Assembly: GCA_029881435.1 (NCBI GenBank)
Contig: JAOUMR010000001.1
Coordinates: 39,957-103,956 of the forward strand
Reading direction: 5' to 3'
DNA: 64,000 nt
DNA from: Nitrospira sp.
Lineage (GTDB): Bacteria; Nitrospirota; Nitrospiria; Nitrospirales; Nitrospiraceae
Made by a program: the position numbers and the translations under genes. The notes under the pieces are model-generated. The model saw nothing but the letters and a program-made list of their open reading frames with translations. It ran no database searches and had not been told where the DNA came from. This document shows positions 27,325 through 37,538 of the stretch, one piece after another (position 1 is the first letter of the stretch; every line of letters begins with the position of its first letter).

Positions 27325-30300
27325 GCCGCCGATCTCCCTTTTGTCAACTCTTCGTGAAGCGCGGCACATGCAGCCTCATAGTGTTGCTCGAACCGGCTCA
27401 AGACGTCTCCCGCTCGCTCAAGCTCTTGGCTTGCTCCCATCATTTCCAGCTCGCGACAATCGGCAGCCAAGGCTGAAGCTCCTAGCTGAGCGCTGCTTGA
27501 CTTCAGACGGTGTGCGGCAGCGCGCAACTCAACCGCGTCCTTCACGAGGACCGCCCGGCGTATCCGCTCAACCATTTCCCGTGACGTCTCGACGTACTGC
27601 GACACAATGCGAGCGACAATGTCAGGGTGCCCAGGGCGCTGCAACGCGCGGATGGCGGCTAATGCTGATTGGTCAATGATCGCAGGCTCAACCGTTATCC
27701 CATTGTGTTTCCCCTCCCTTGACACAACGGACGGCTGATCACCACCTATTGGCTTCTCTGGCGGCGTCGCCGATGCACTATCTCCGTCGATTGTCGTCGT
27801 GTCTTTTTGAAATATCCACCGGGTCACAATGTGTTCAAGTTGCGCCAGCGTAAAGGGTTTTGTGAGGTAATCATCCATACCAGCAGCGAGACAGAGTTCT
27901 CGGTCTCCCTGCATGGCATGTGCCGTCAGAGCGACGATCGGTACTCTCCGCTTGGGGCAATCCGCAGTATTGTTTGCTGATTGTTTTACGTTGGCCTCAC
28001 GTTCTCTGATTAACCGAGTCGCTGTGAATCCGTCCATCTCCGGCATCTGACAATCCATAAACACAAGTGCATATTCAGTTGTCTCAAGCGCAGTGACTGC
28101 TTCCCGCCCATTTTCAGCTGTATCGATGCGACAGTTGAGCACCTCCAGCATGCCGCAGGCGACCTCGCGATTCACGGGGTTGTCTTCCACCAGCAGAATC
28201 CGCACGTCCGCCAGACTAGGTGGTCGATGGTCGGCTGGCTCAGAATGACCGATACTCTGTAGGGCAGGTGGCGGCAACAGTCTCTCAACAGGATTACAGC
28301 GCTCGAAATGGGCTGTAAACCTGAACCTGGACCCCTCTCCCGGAGAGCTTCTGAGCTCAATAGCTCCCCCCATCAGTGTAACGAGCTGCTTGACAATCGC
28401 CAGCCCTAAACCTGTCCCGCCATATTTTCGCGTCGTTGAGCCATCGGCTTGCGAGAAGGCCTCAAAAATGTGGGTCTGAGCCTCGGGAGAAATGCCGATG
28501 CCGGTGTCTTGCACAGAGACCGATAATCCATACTGCTCCCCCTTCTGACGCTCAAGCATCACCGCCACCTCAATCTGTCCCCGCTCTGTAAATTTGACGG
28601 CATTTCCGACCAGATTCACGAGGACTTGCCTTAGGCGCGTTGGATCTCCGAGTAGGTAGAGAGGAATCTTTTCATCCATCGTCCAAGAAATTTTCAGGTG
28701 CTTCTTTTCCGCGGCTGGCCCTGGCACATCGATCGCGTCTTGAATGGTCCGCCGCACCTCAAAAGGCGTCGCCTCCAGTTGTAACTTGCCCGCTTCGATC
28801 TTAGAGAAGTCCAGGATGTCGTTGATGATGGCGAGCAGAACCGTGCCGGAACGATGGATGGATTGGGTCAAATGACGCTCTTTGGCGCCGAGGGGGAAGC
28901 GGAGCAACAGCTCCGCCATTCCAAGCACTCCGTTCATGGGCGTACGAATTTCGTGGCTCATGTTGGCAAGGAATTGACTCTTGGCCAGACTGGCGGCTTC
29001 GGCGGTTTCCTTCGCTTGACGGAGAAGTTCTTCTGCCGTTTTGCGATCGGTCACATCAATATGGATCCCCACGATACGGGACGACAGCTCCTCTTCATTT
29101 TTGATCATGGTCCCACGGGCAAGAATCCATCGATAGGAATCGTCTTTATGACGAAGACGGTGTTCAATTTCGAGTACTGAGACGTGCCCACTCAGGTACG
29201 CCTCGATGGCACCCAAGGAACGATCGTGATCTTCGGGGTGAATTCGGCTTTCCCACTCTTGAAACGTATTATCGAGCTCGTGATCTTCATACCCTAATTG
29301 CCGTTTCCATTCAGGCGAAAGATAGACGTTATTCGAGTTGAGATCCCAATCCCAAATTCCGATGTTGGTACTCTGAACCGTCGTCGTGAGACGCCCTTCG
29401 CTGGTTCGTAACGCCTGTTCCACCTTTCGACGGTCCGCAGCTTCGATGGCCAAAGCGACGGTATTGGCAACGGATGCCGCGAATTGCTGTTCTTCAAGAG
29501 TCCAGCGCCGTTTGGGTCCGATGTGCTCATGACAGATGACACCGATCATCTTGCCTTCCGAGCGAATCGGCACGTCGAGCATAGAGGTAATGCCTAACGG
29601 AGCCAGATAACCCGTCGTAAATTCCGCTGTTCTCGAATCCGTCTGAGCATCATCGGCTGCGACGACGCGCTCAGTATCAAGTTCACCAAAGTATCTCGGG
29701 TAATCGCTGGCACTCAACGCCAGACCCTGAGAATGTTCTCGAGTCGCGAGCTGATACAGATTCGCACATTGGACGGCGGATCGACCGCCGGTAAAAAACC
29801 AGATACTGACTCGTTCTGTGTGGAGACATTCTGCGGCCACTCGCGTAACCGTTTGAAACGCATCTTGCAGGTTGCCACTATAGACTTGTGGGCTCTTGGC
29901 CAACTCAGATAGTCCCGCTTGAATTCGCCGAAGGACACCCTCGGTCTGCTGACGCTCTCGCTCGACCTGCTTCTGCACAGTGATATCTCTGAATACGAGC
30001 ACGGCTCCGATGACGACTCCGTCCGAGGTCATCGGGGTCACCACCAGGGAAATCGCAATGAGCTGGCCCGCGGCCGTCACCAGCAGGCCATCATCCGTGC
30101 GATAGGGCTCGCCTGAGGCAAGTGCAGGTAGCGTGGCATCGGTGATCAAACATTCCTCTCGATATTCCTCCGGCCCCGGAGAGATCATCCGATAGACCGG
30201 GCGGCCAAGGAGCGCCTGAGCCGACTCTCCAAATAACAGCTCTGCTTGCTGGTTCATCATCTGAATCTTCCACGCGGCATCCACGACGCAGAGTCCATCT

Positions 30301-30563
30301 CCCAGTGCATGCAACACCGCCTGAAGTTTATTGCGCTCCTGGGCCAGCTGGGTCTCGCTGGATTGTTTGAGTTGCGCATAGAGATTCCGCATTTCCTCTG
30401 AAGAGAGGGCAAGCGACCGTTCCAAGAGCGCATGTCCCTGATCGGCCTCCAGATAGCTACGGCTGATTCTCTCCAGCAACTCACCCCACACCGCCGGCGA
30501 TGGAACTGGATGCTCTCCATCGAGACCCAACCGCTTGAGTTGCCGTGCCAGCAAGGGGTGCAT
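27321..30563 (-). CDS. Hybrid sensor kinase (PAS-GAF-PAS-HisKA-HATPase-REC-HPt)
   Basis: 1080 residues, no membrane segment. Domains in order: N-terminal helical region (1-70), PAS (about 75-190), GAF (about 215-365), PAS_3 (about 378-505), HisKA ('[24 protein letters not shown]', about 520-585), HATPase_c ('[11 protein letters not shown]', 'DTGIGI', '[14 protein letters not shown]'), receiver ('[12 protein letters not shown]', D in '[12 protein letters not shown]') and a C-terminal HPt ('[15 protein letters not shown]'). This is a complete internal phosphorelay. It starts 7 bp after the FIST gene, a probable sensory partner. Confidence 0.92.
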   Translation of the reverse strand: MHPLLARQLKRLGLDGEHPVPSPAVWGELLERISRSYLEADQGHALLERSLALSSEEMRNLYAQLKQSSETQLAQERNKLQAVLHALGDGLCVVDAAWKIQMMNQQAELLFGESAQALLGRPVYRMISPGPEEYREECLITDATLPALASGEPYRTDDGLLVTAAGQLIAISLVVTPMTSDGVVIGAVLVFRDITVQKQVERERQQTEGVLRRIQAGLSELAKSPQVYSGNLQDAFQTVTRVAAECLHTERVSIWFFTGGRSAVQCANLYQLATREHSQGLALSASDYPRYFGELDTERVVAADDAQTDSRTAEFTTGYLAPLGITSMLDVPIRSEGKMIGVICHEHIGPKRRWTLEEQQFAASVANTVALAIEAADRRKVEQALRTSEGRLTTTVQSTNIGIWDWDLNSNNVYLSPEWKRQLGYEDHELDNTFQEWESRIHPEDHDRSLGAIEAYLSGHVSVLEIEHRLRHKDDSYRWILARGTMIKNEEELSSRIVGIHIDVTDRKTAEELLRQAKETAEAASLAKSQFLANMSHEIRTPMNGVLGMAELLLRFPLGAKERHLTQSIHRSGTVLLAIINDILDFSKIEAGKLQLEATPFEVRRTIQDAIDVPGPAAEKKHLKISWTMDEKIPLYLLGDPTRLRQVLVNLVGNAVKFTERGQIEVAVMLERQKGEQYGLSVSVQDTGIGISPEAQTHIFEAFSQADGSTTRKYGGTGLGLAIVKQLVTLMGGAIELRSSPGEGSRFRFTAHFERCNPVERLLPPPALQSIGHSEPADHRPPSLADVRILLVEDNPVNREVACGMLEVLNCRIDTAENGREAVTALETTEYALVFMDCQMPEMDGFTATRLIREREANVKQSANNTADCPKRRVPIVALTAHAMQGDRELCLAAGMDDYLTKPFTLAQLEHIVTRWIFQKDTTTIDGDSASATPPEKPIGGDQPSVVSREGKHNGITVEPAIIDQSALAAIRALQRPGHPDIVARIVSQYVETSREMVERIRRAVLVKDAVELRAAAHRLKSSSAQLGASALAADCRELEMMGASQELERAGDVLSRFEQHYEAACAALHEELTKGRSAA

Positions 30564-30569
30564 AAGAAC

Positions 30570-31712
30570 TCACGCCGCCTCGCTCAGGGTCGTGAGCGTC
30601 ATCGTCTGATTGTGAAGATCACAGGTACCCGCGGTATACGGGGAAATTTCCCCGTACGAGTAGAATCCGACCTGCTGCGTCCCCTTGGGAAGCACATCCA
30701 GCGTCGCCTCCGTTTCCTCCTCCGTTCGTTCTCCCAATACAAGTCGACGCCCGACGCAACTGATGGCAATGGCGAGAGCGGACGAATCGCCGGCAGCCGA
30801 CAGTGTTGTGGACGAGGCCGCCTCGGAGGCTCCTTGGACCAACCGGTCGAAGTTCGCCTTCATTAATTGCGCGAATGCTCCTTCTGGAACATCGCCGGCA
30901 AAGGTCAGTGATTGTTCACCTTCATCCACTGCGAGGATTGTTCGAACGAGGCTCTTGGAATCGGCCTGATTCGAGCGCAATGCGAGAGGAAATAGCAATC
31001 CTGTCGCCGGCAAGCCGTCAGCACGCTCTCCGAGATACTCCTTATACAACTGAAGGGCAGGGCGACCATCGAGCTCAAAAAGGATGTTCCCTCTAGACTT
31101 CGTCACGCGCCGCTCAGGCCCGAATCGATCCCATCCACCCTTCGACCCATGGCCAATCCGAATGCGATCACCATAGAACCCAACCGCAGTCACAAAACCT
31201 GATTGAGGTCGCCGGTCCTGTACCACCCACGTACGACGGAATCGGTCACCATCCCCGGCCAGCCCACCGGTCACCACGACAGAAGAATGAACCTGCGAAT
31301 TCAGTCCCCGCACCAGCTCGCTTCCGTTCACGTTGAGGCCATCCGAGAGGACGAGGATACCTTTCAATCGAGAATCGCCCAGCTGTTGAGCGATGTGCTG
31401 CCCCGCGGCAAACGAGTCTTCCACTGACTGCACAGGGGCGCTAGCCATCCGAAGATCCGTATGATCAAATCGCACAATCGCCGCACTCACACTCTCGTCA
31501 GAGATCTGGGTTCCTAAGATCTCTCCGGCAGTCGAGCAACCGATGACGATCGATTCGCGATAACCATTGAGCAATTCCTCAATAGGATCGGCCGAATCGA
31601 GAAAGCTGGAAGACCCAAATAACAACACCAACGTTCGAGGAGAGTCAATTCGTGGCCGGTTCTTGACGGACCAGAGTTTCTTCCGATCATAACCAAGTGT
31701 ATGAAGTTCCAT
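30570..31712 (-). CDS. FIST domain-containing sensory protein
   Basis: 380 residues spanning FIST_N (about 25-225, 'GCSTAGEILGTQISDESVSAAIVRF', 'LSDGLNVNGSELVRGLNS', 'VVTGGLAGDGDRF') and FIST_C (about 230-365, 'GRPALQLYKEYLGERA'). FIST domains are intracellular input modules thought to bind small ligands such as amino acids, usually next to two-component genes. Here the gene is first in an operon with two hybrid kinases. ATG is preceded by AAAGGAG. Confidence 0.92.
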   Translation of the reverse strand: MELHTLGYDRKKLWSVKNRPRIDSPRTLVLLFGSSSFLDSADPIEELLNGYRESIVIGCSTAGEILGTQISDESVSAAIVRFDHTDLRMASAPVQSVEDSFAAGQHIAQQLGDSRLKGILVLSDGLNVNGSELVRGLNSQVHSSVVVTGGLAGDGDRFRRTWVVQDRRPQSGFVTAVGFYGDRIRIGHGSKGGWDRFGPERRVTKSRGNILFELDGRPALQLYKEYLGERADGLPATGLLFPLALRSNQADSKSLVRTILAVDEGEQSLTFAGDVPEGAFAQLMKANFDRLVQGASEAASSTTLSAAGDSSALAIAISCVGRRLVLGERTEEETEATLDVLPKGTQQVGFYSYGEISPYTAGTCDLHNQTMTLTTLSEAA

Positions 31713-31737
31713 CTCTTGTTCTCCTTTCTATCTAGAA

Positions 31738-33111
31738 CTAGGCGGCAACCCGAGCCCCAGAATCAGCAGCATGATTTGAAGAGGAGGCATCCGTCACCTG
31801 TTCAGTGAACCGGACCGTAAACCAAAACCGCGAGCCGCTTCCGAGCGCTCCTTCTGCGCCAATCGACCCTTGCATCATTTCAACCAATCGTTTAGAGATG
31901 GCTAAACCCAGGCCGGTCCCCCCGTACTTCCGCGTGGTGGATCCGTCAGCTTGGGAGAATTCTTGAAAGAGTACCGCTTGGGCCTTTTCTGAAATTCCAA
32001 TCCCCGTGTCCTGCACCACGATCTTGAACCCTCCTGACACAGTCGGCATTGTCAGGACCGTCACCGAAACACTCCCTGAATCGGTAAATTTGATGGCATT
32101 GCCGATCAAATTGGTCAACACCTGCCGTAGTCGATGGGCATCTCCCACCACTTTGGGTTGCAAGCCCTCTTCAATGGTGCAAGACAGATTCAGTCCCTTG
32201 GTGCGAGCGCTCTCAGCAAAGGATTCCACTGTCTCCGCCATCACCGCGGAAAGGTCGAACGGGTTGTGCTCCAGCACGATCTTCCCCGCTTCGATTTTCG
32301 AGAAGTCTAAGATGTCATTGATAATGTGTAGCAGCTGCGTGCCCGACCCACGAATCTGTTCCGCGTAGCGTCGCTGCTTATCGGTAAGGTTCGTCAGCAA
32401 GAGCAGCTCGGCCATGCCCAAGACTCCGTTCATCGGTGTCCGAATCTCATGACTCATGTTGGCCAAGAACTGCGATTTTGCTCGGCTGGCTTCCTCAGCT
32501 CTCTCCTTTTCTTTGGATAGATCGACTTGGACTGTTTCATTCACACGCCAATAGATGAGGAGCGCGGCAGACTCGGCCAAGATGAATCCACCGTGAATGA
32601 GCGCCCAGTGCCAAGGATGGTGTTGAGCTCCCGGATGGTTGTAAACCACCGTCGGGGCCAATGTACCGATAGCCCCGTGGTCTAAGACGACTGCGATGAG
32701 AGCCAACAGAAAGGGCATCCAATCCTGGTACAAAACAATCACCGCCATCATCACGAAGAAATGAAAGTGTGCCTCGATATAACCACCGGAAAGGTGCACC
32801 AGCAACGTCGAGGCCAATATCAAACCAACTGTCGCTACAGCTGCACGTACTCGATTGGCCAAGCCTCGCCTCATTGCCAGACTAGCGAGCCCCGTCAGAA
32901 TCAGTCCTCCTATCAAACCCAGGAGAGGTTAACGGCCCGTAAAGAGGCCGAATACGGGCACCCCCACCGCATGCACCCCCAGAAGCCAGACAATTCCACG
33001 ATGGCGTAGAGACCATACCTCACCATCCAACGAATGACCTTTCGGCAGGGCATGCCACAGCCGTCGGATTGAAGACAAAGGATTGGATGGTTCGGAGAGG
33101 CGAACCGTCAT
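31738..33111 (-). pseudogene. Membrane sensor histidine kinase with in-frame TAA
   Basis: One continuous frame from ATG 33111 to 31738 is broken only by TAA at 32929-32931. The 60 codons before it encode the cytoplasmic start and first helix ('RHRGIVWLLGVHAVGVPVFGLF'). After it, more helices ('[29 protein letters not shown]', '[20 protein letters not shown]') lead into HisKA ('[19 protein letters not shown]') and HATPase_c ('DTGIGI', '[16 protein letters not shown]'). Without the stop the protein would have 457 residues. Restart at TTG 32916 could still give a kinase (392 residues) lacking one helix, but no ribosome-binding site is seen. The kinase parts are intact, so the mutation looks recent, or it is a sequencing error. 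Confidence 0.75.
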
Positions 33112-33315
33112 GAAACCCCTGATACTTTGGCGTTTTCGGCAAAACCAGCTCAGTATTGTGTCGGTTCTTTGATCAAGAAACTTGAAGACGCTCAGGACAA
33201 GGAATCTGAGAGGAAAAACTGAACGGTCGCTTACATGGATTTCTACAGCCTAGCCGCCGCGTTTCTGCAGATTTGGCAGGCAATCCGCTATGCAAGGAGT
33301 CGGGCCAGACCCGAA

Positions 33316-35835
33316 TCAGGTCCAAGCTTGGGTGAGAGTCCCCTGCCCATCCCGCCAGTGAGGCATCCAGGCAAGGGCCACAAGCTTCACGGCAATGTTG
33401 GCTTTGGTGGGTTTGATGGAGATCGTGTCGAGTTTTTCGTTCAACGGGTCGGTCGCCGCGGCCAACGCATCACTTTCGGACTTGAATTCGGCTTCCAGTT
33501 CGGCGAGCTGTTGTTGAAGGGCCGCGACGTTCTCTTCTGCCACGCTGACATCTTTCGACTCTTTCATGACCCGACCTGCACTCCGGACCGCTGTCGTGGC
33601 GCGTCCGATGTTCGAAACGCTGATGGTCTTCCGCCCGAGAAAGGCTCCGAGGATAGAGGCCCCGACCGAAATCGCCGCCTGCACTTGGCTGGAACGAGAC
33701 TCCGCCTCCTGCTTTGCCTTAGCAAGTTCCGCACGTCTGATGCGATCTTGCAGCGTGGCCATCTTCGACGCGTATTTCTGGCGAAGGGCTTCAGCCCCTT
33801 TGTCGCGTTGTTCCCGCCCTGTTTGCTGCAACCGCACTCTAAAGTCCCGCTCAGACTCGCCCGGACTCGAGACTTCCTTGGTGCTGGGGCTCTTGAACAA
33901 CTCTACTTTTTGCGTCCTGAACAGCCAACCGGCGAAATCCTTGTTCCAATCCGAGTAACTCTTCGCCTTACCCGCGCTTGCCGGTAGTGCAAGAAACTGA
34001 GCACCCTCCTCTGGCTCCCGTTCAAGGTCACCCAAAGCCACTTCTGCCGACGTCGACTGGTCCCAATCAACCGCCACGGGACCGTCAACCACAGGCGCGA
34101 CGACGGTCACCTCCTGAGTCATGTCGATGCCGCTCTTCGAATCGGAGAACCGGACCTGTGCCGAACCAAGCAACATCGGGACGTACACTAACTCACTCCG
34201 TTCCGAGTTCGAACCACGAAGCGGTACGAAGTGCTGTGGCACATCCGGAGGCAGCATGGGACGTGCTCTCCCGCTTGGACCGCTCGCAACTTTGGCGGTT
34301 GGAGCAGCCGTTGCCGTAGAAGAATGGGTGTCACGCAGCGGATCCATCAGGGTCTTAATCTGCGTCCGTGTGAGCGGCCCACGGAGGTACGACAGACACC
34401 AACGGGTTTCAAAGACGACCGGTTCATCCTCATGCACATTGTTCATGAGAAAGATGCGATTTCCCAGTCCTGCCAGCGTTTGCTCCATCTGACCACGATC
34501 AAATTTCTGCCCAGCGCTGCTCGAAGCCCCTTCCAGCCCCTCCAATACACGGGCTTTGTCTCGCTCGGTCTGCAACCGCCCGATAAACCAGGTGCCGGTG
34601 TTGGCCAGCCCCTTGTAATCGAGGTCGACAGGGTTCTGCGTGGCGAGCACGACTCCGAGACCGAACGCGCGCGCCTGCTTCAGTAACGTCAAAAGTGGCA
34701 ACTTCGAAGGCGGGTTGGAGACCGGCGGGAAATATCCGAAGATCTCATCCATATACAGGATCGCGCGAAGGCTCGTTGTACCTGATTGTGCCCTCATCCA
34801 TCCGACCATCTGACTCAGTAGCAACGTCACAAAAAACATGCGCTCAGCATCGTTCAAGTGCGCGATGGAAAAGATCGCATGACGCGGTTTGCCCGCTGAC
34901 GTATACATCAGCGACTGAATATCGAGCGCCTCCCCCTCGAGCCAGGCTTGAAACCCTGGCGCAGCCAGCAGATTGTTCAGTTTCATAGCTAGCGCAAACC
35001 GATCTTTCGAAGGAAAGAACGAATCCACATCCATGACACCGATCTTCGATACCGGCGGTGATTGAATCGCATGGATCAATCCGGCAAGATCAAGATGTTC
35101 TTCCTTCTTCCAAGTCTGGTCGAGGATCGTGGACAAGAGAATGTGTTCGCGGCTCTGAATCGGATCGGCCTCGATGCCGAGCAAGCCGAGCAGACTCGTG
35201 ACGGTCGTGCTGATCCGCTCACGCAGCAACTCCGCATCTTCACGCACATCGGCAGCCGGCGCGGCAAACGACTTGAGGATGGAGACCGGCAAGCCCGCGT
35301 TGCTACCAGGTGTGTAGATCGCCACATCCGCGGCATTCCGCAGCCGCTGAATCCGCGCACCATCCTGTTGCCAACCAGCCAAGCCTTTAGCCCATAATTC
35401 CGCTTGGCCCTTGGCGTAGTCGGCTGGTGACAAGCCTTTCTTGCGCGCATCGTCTTCGTTAATCCAGGGCTGGAAATCCTCGCCGTTGAGACTGGGGAAC
35501 GTCAGCATCAAATTGCCAAGGTCTCCTTTGGGATCGATGATGATGGCTGGAATATTGTCGATCGCCGCCTCTTCCAGCAAAGCCAAACAAAGGCCCGTCT
35601 TGCCGCTGCCGGTCATGCCGACACAGACCGCGTGCGTCACCAGATCTTTCGAGTCGTAGAGGAGCCATCCCGGCTTGGCCTGCTTGGTGGCAAGATCATA
35701 GGGGCGTCCCATATAAAAGACGCCAAGCTTTTCGAAATTCTCTGCAGTGGATGGGGTGGCCGGAGCTGAGGCTATAGATTTCTTCGCAGCACTCTCCGGT
35801 TTAGCACTTGAATCGGTCTTCTTTGCTTTCGGCAT
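33316..35835 (-). CDS. HerA-like ATPase (helicase HerA/DUF853 type)
   Basis: 839 residues. Walker A is GMTGSGKT at 73-80 and Walker B is 'RAILYMDEIFGYFPP'; 'LLKQARAFGLGVVLATQNPVDLDYKGLANTGTWFIGRLQTERD' is the typical FtsK/HerA-superfamily motor signature. A long Ala/Lys-rich N-terminus precedes it, and the last 200 residues contain coiled coil. ATG 35835 has AAAGGGG 8 bases upstream and is favoured over ATG 35853. HerA-like ATPases process DNA ends with NurA or act with effectors in defence systems; no NurA or clear effector is adjacent, so the role is open. Confidence 0.82.
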   Translation of the reverse strand: MPKAKKTDSSAKPESAAKKSIASAPATPSTAENFEKLGVFYMGRPYDLATKQAKPGWLLYDSKDLVTHAVCVGMTGSGKTGLCLALLEEAAIDNIPAIIIDPKGDLGNLMLTFPSLNGEDFQPWINEDDARKKGLSPADYAKGQAELWAKGLAGWQQDGARIQRLRNAADVAIYTPGSNAGLPVSILKSFAAPAADVREDAELLRERISTTVTSLLGLLGIEADPIQSREHILLSTILDQTWKKEEHLDLAGLIHAIQSPPVSKIGVMDVDSFFPSKDRFALAMKLNNLLAAPGFQAWLEGEALDIQSLMYTSAGKPRHAIFSIAHLNDAERMFFVTLLLSQMVGWMRAQSGTTSLRAILYMDEIFGYFPPVSNPPSKLPLLTLLKQARAFGLGVVLATQNPVDLDYKGLANTGTWFIGRLQTERDKARVLEGLEGASSSAGQKFDRGQMEQTLAGLGNRIFLMNNVHEDEPVVFETRWCLSYLRGPLTRTQIKTLMDPLRDTHSSTATAAPTAKVASGPSGRARPMLPPDVPQHFVPLRGSNSERSELVYVPMLLGSAQVRFSDSKSGIDMTQEVTVVAPVVDGPVAVDWDQSTSAEVALGDLEREPEEGAQFLALPASAGKAKSYSDWNKDFAGWLFRTQKVELFKSPSTKEVSSPGESERDFRVRLQQTGREQRDKGAEALRQKYASKMATLQDRIRRAELAKAKQEAESRSSQVQAAISVGASILGAFLGRKTISVSNIGRATTAVRSAGRVMKESKDVSVAEENVAALQQQLAELEAEFKSESDALAAATDPLNEKLDTISIKPTKANIAVKLVALAWMPHWRDGQGTLTQAWT

Positions 35836-35999
35836 ACCGATGTCCCCTTTCATTCAACGGTCAGAATGAAGTTTTCGGTATTGTAGTAAGCTGGAGGATG
35901 AGCTGCAAGCGGGTGTGGAACGATCTGACCAGCCAGAAGGATTATGACGCTATGTCCGACCTAGGACTAACGTTGGAACTCAGCGAAATCTCTTGCGAC

Positions 36000-36356
36000 T
36001 CAAAAAGCGAGATGGCGATGGAACCTCAGCGACCATCTCCATTCTTTGAAGATCACGAACACCGCCACCACGATCAGCGCGAATCCCACCATATAATTCC
36101 ACTTCATCGCTTCTTCAGGTAGACGACCGAGAACATTGAGAAGACGACCAGCGTGATAACTTCTTGAATCGTCGTAAGCTGTGCCGCCGTAAACTGACCA
36201 TGGCCGATCCGATTGGCCGGCACTTGGAAGCAGTATTCGACAAAGGCGATCCCCCAACTTGCCAGAATTACCGTGAACAGGGGAGAGTCCTTGAACTGCA
36301 GATGCCCATACCACTTCGAAATTGGGGTGGAAGATAAGGACGGGCACCGCAATCAT
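36000..36356 (-). pseudogene. DUF486 (DMT-type small membrane protein) with frameshifts
   Basis: Pieces of one DUF486 protein lie in two frames. 'WYGHLQFKDSPLF', 'ILASWGIAFVEYCFQVPANRIG' and 'QLTTIQEVITLVVFSMFSVVYL' are in one frame, which stops at 36104-36106. The expected continuation 'MKWNYMVGFALIVVAVFVIF' follows at once in another frame. The N-terminal residues from ATG 36356 also appear shifted relative to the middle. At least one single-base indel near 36110 is clear. The family is an uncharacterised four-helix protein of the drug/metabolite transporter type. Confidence 0.75.
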
Positions 36357-36360
36357 ACAT

Positions 36361-37020
36361 TCACAATTCCTCTGGCCACTTTGCTTTCTCCAAACACTCA
36401 AGGCGCATGTTTGTCAGAATGTTTTCAGTTGTTTCAAGCAGAACAGCTCTGGTGATTGCATGATTATCCTCGTAGCGGATGCCACCACCAACCTGATGAG
36501 GTTTATCAACCAAGGGAAAACGAACACCGTGGACTGCACGACAACGCAAATAACGATAGAGCATTTCACAAAGCGAGAAGCGTGGTAGATGTTCACGGAG
36601 ATTCCTTCCGTCAAAGCGTGGAAATGGCCTCTGCTCCACGCAGGTCAGAAAATCCTGCTGTGAAATGTACCGTATGCCATTCTTGATTTGAACTTCGTCA
36701 CCATAGGCATCGACAATAGCTTTCGAGATTTCTTCATGATTTTTTAGCTTTAGGTAGCCTTTATGACTCTGAAATTGCGACCGTGGCCATTGAAGAAAGA
36801 AAAGGAGATCTATTTGTTCGTAAAAGTCTTTCTTCCCGGAATATTCGCGCACAACTCTTTTATAAGCTTTGTTATCTTCTTTCTCGCCTGGATATCGGAG
36901 TGATCCCAAGGCCCCAATATAACAACTGAGTACCAAGATGGCCTCAAGGTAGTATTTGGAGTCGGCCATCAACATCTTGACCCTAGCAAGATCATCTTGC
37001 CACCCCTCGAAGTAAGCCAT
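36361..37020 (-). CDS. Hypothetical protein, AT-richer than neighbours
   Basis: 219 residues from ATG 37020 (a TTG 24 bases upstream is also open). I do not recognise the family. It is mostly helical, without signal peptide or membrane segments. Notable patches are 'LVLSCYIGALGSLRYPGEKEDNKAYKRVVREY' near the N-terminus and 'LCEMLYRYLRCRAVHG' near the C-terminus, the latter reminiscent of HEPN/RiboL-PSP-like helices with an R-x4-6-H pattern. The DNA is visibly richer in A and T than the flanking genes, suggesting acquisition. It abuts the DUF486 remnant. Confidence 0.65.
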   Translation of the reverse strand: MAYFEGWQDDLARVKMLMADSKYYLEAILVLSCYIGALGSLRYPGEKEDNKAYKRVVREYSGKKDFYEQIDLLFFLQWPRSQFQSHKGYLKLKNHEEISKAIVDAYGDEVQIKNGIRYISQQDFLTCVEQRPFPRFDGRNLREHLPRFSLCEMLYRYLRCRAVHGVRFPLVDKPHQVGGGIRYEDNHAITRAVLLETTENILTNMRLECLEKAKWPEEL

Positions 37021-37146
37021 GATGGTCTCACACTTTTCAGTCAAGCCAGATCACCTCTCGGAATCCAGTATCATATAGCCCCAGGGCACATGCTCATGTG
37101 ACTGAAGGCCACCAGCGCTTTCAGCCGCCTCGCCCATCTTTTCTCC

Positions 37147-37335
37147 AGGGGTGGAGGGGATGGATCTTTCGGAAGTCGCCATAGCGGGTTTCGGTAGATC
37201 TAGCCAAAACTGCCGCGGGCGACGGCATGCGATTCTTATCGCGCCTTACAGTCGCACGAGGCTAAGAGTATCGATTCGGCTGCCGTTATGACTCATCGCA
37301 TTATGGCGACGCACGAAAGATCCACCCTCCACCCC
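37147..37335. mobile_element. MITE-like 189-bp element with imperfect inverted ends
   Basis: The left end, from about 37147, and the right end, 37314-37335, share GGGGTGGAGGG, TGGATCTTTCG and, further inside, GTCGCCATA in inverted orientation. This gives about 40-bp arms with a 2-base indel and a few mismatches. The middle carries no gene. A short direct repeat, TCATCGCATTA[T/C]GGCGA, lies at 37293-37309 and 37344-37360. It looks like a non-autonomous element or a large REP structure. No target-site duplication is obvious. Confidence 0.5.
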
Positions 37336-37425
37336 TTCTTCCTTCATCGCATTACGGCGAAGCCGGAGCTACTCATTCCTTCCGCCCTCCCCGACCTTCC
37401 CCACCTCCACATCCATCTCACCTCC

Positions 37426-37494
37426 CGGCTGATCGCAAGGTTATACGTCGGCTAAATGAAAGGTTATATACCGGCTGATTGAAAGGGCAGGTCT
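37426..37494. repeat. Three tandem 23-bp repeats
   Basis: Units begin at 37426, 37449 and 37472, each with the pattern CGGCT[G/A]A(T/A)(C/T)G(C/A)AAGG. The first two share AAGGTTATA; the third diverges at its end. No spacer-like unique sequences separate them, so it is a direct tandem repeat and not a CRISPR array. It lies just upstream of the uvrA 3' end. Confidence 0.65.
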
Positions 37495-37509
37495 CAGCGT
37501 GGACAGGCA

Positions 37510-37528
37510 CCCTTCGACAGGCTCAGGG
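37510..37528. repeat. REP-like imperfect palindrome
   Basis: CCCTTCGACAGGCTCAGGG is a short imperfect palindrome of a kind found dispersed in intergenic DNA of many bacteria. It sits 11 bp past the uvrA stop. Confidence 0.45.
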
Positions 37529-37538
37529 AGCCAGTCCC

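Noticed and set aside
37426..37494. Possible CRISPR array
   Set aside because: The 23-bp units are directly adjacent, with no unique spacers and no cas genes nearby.
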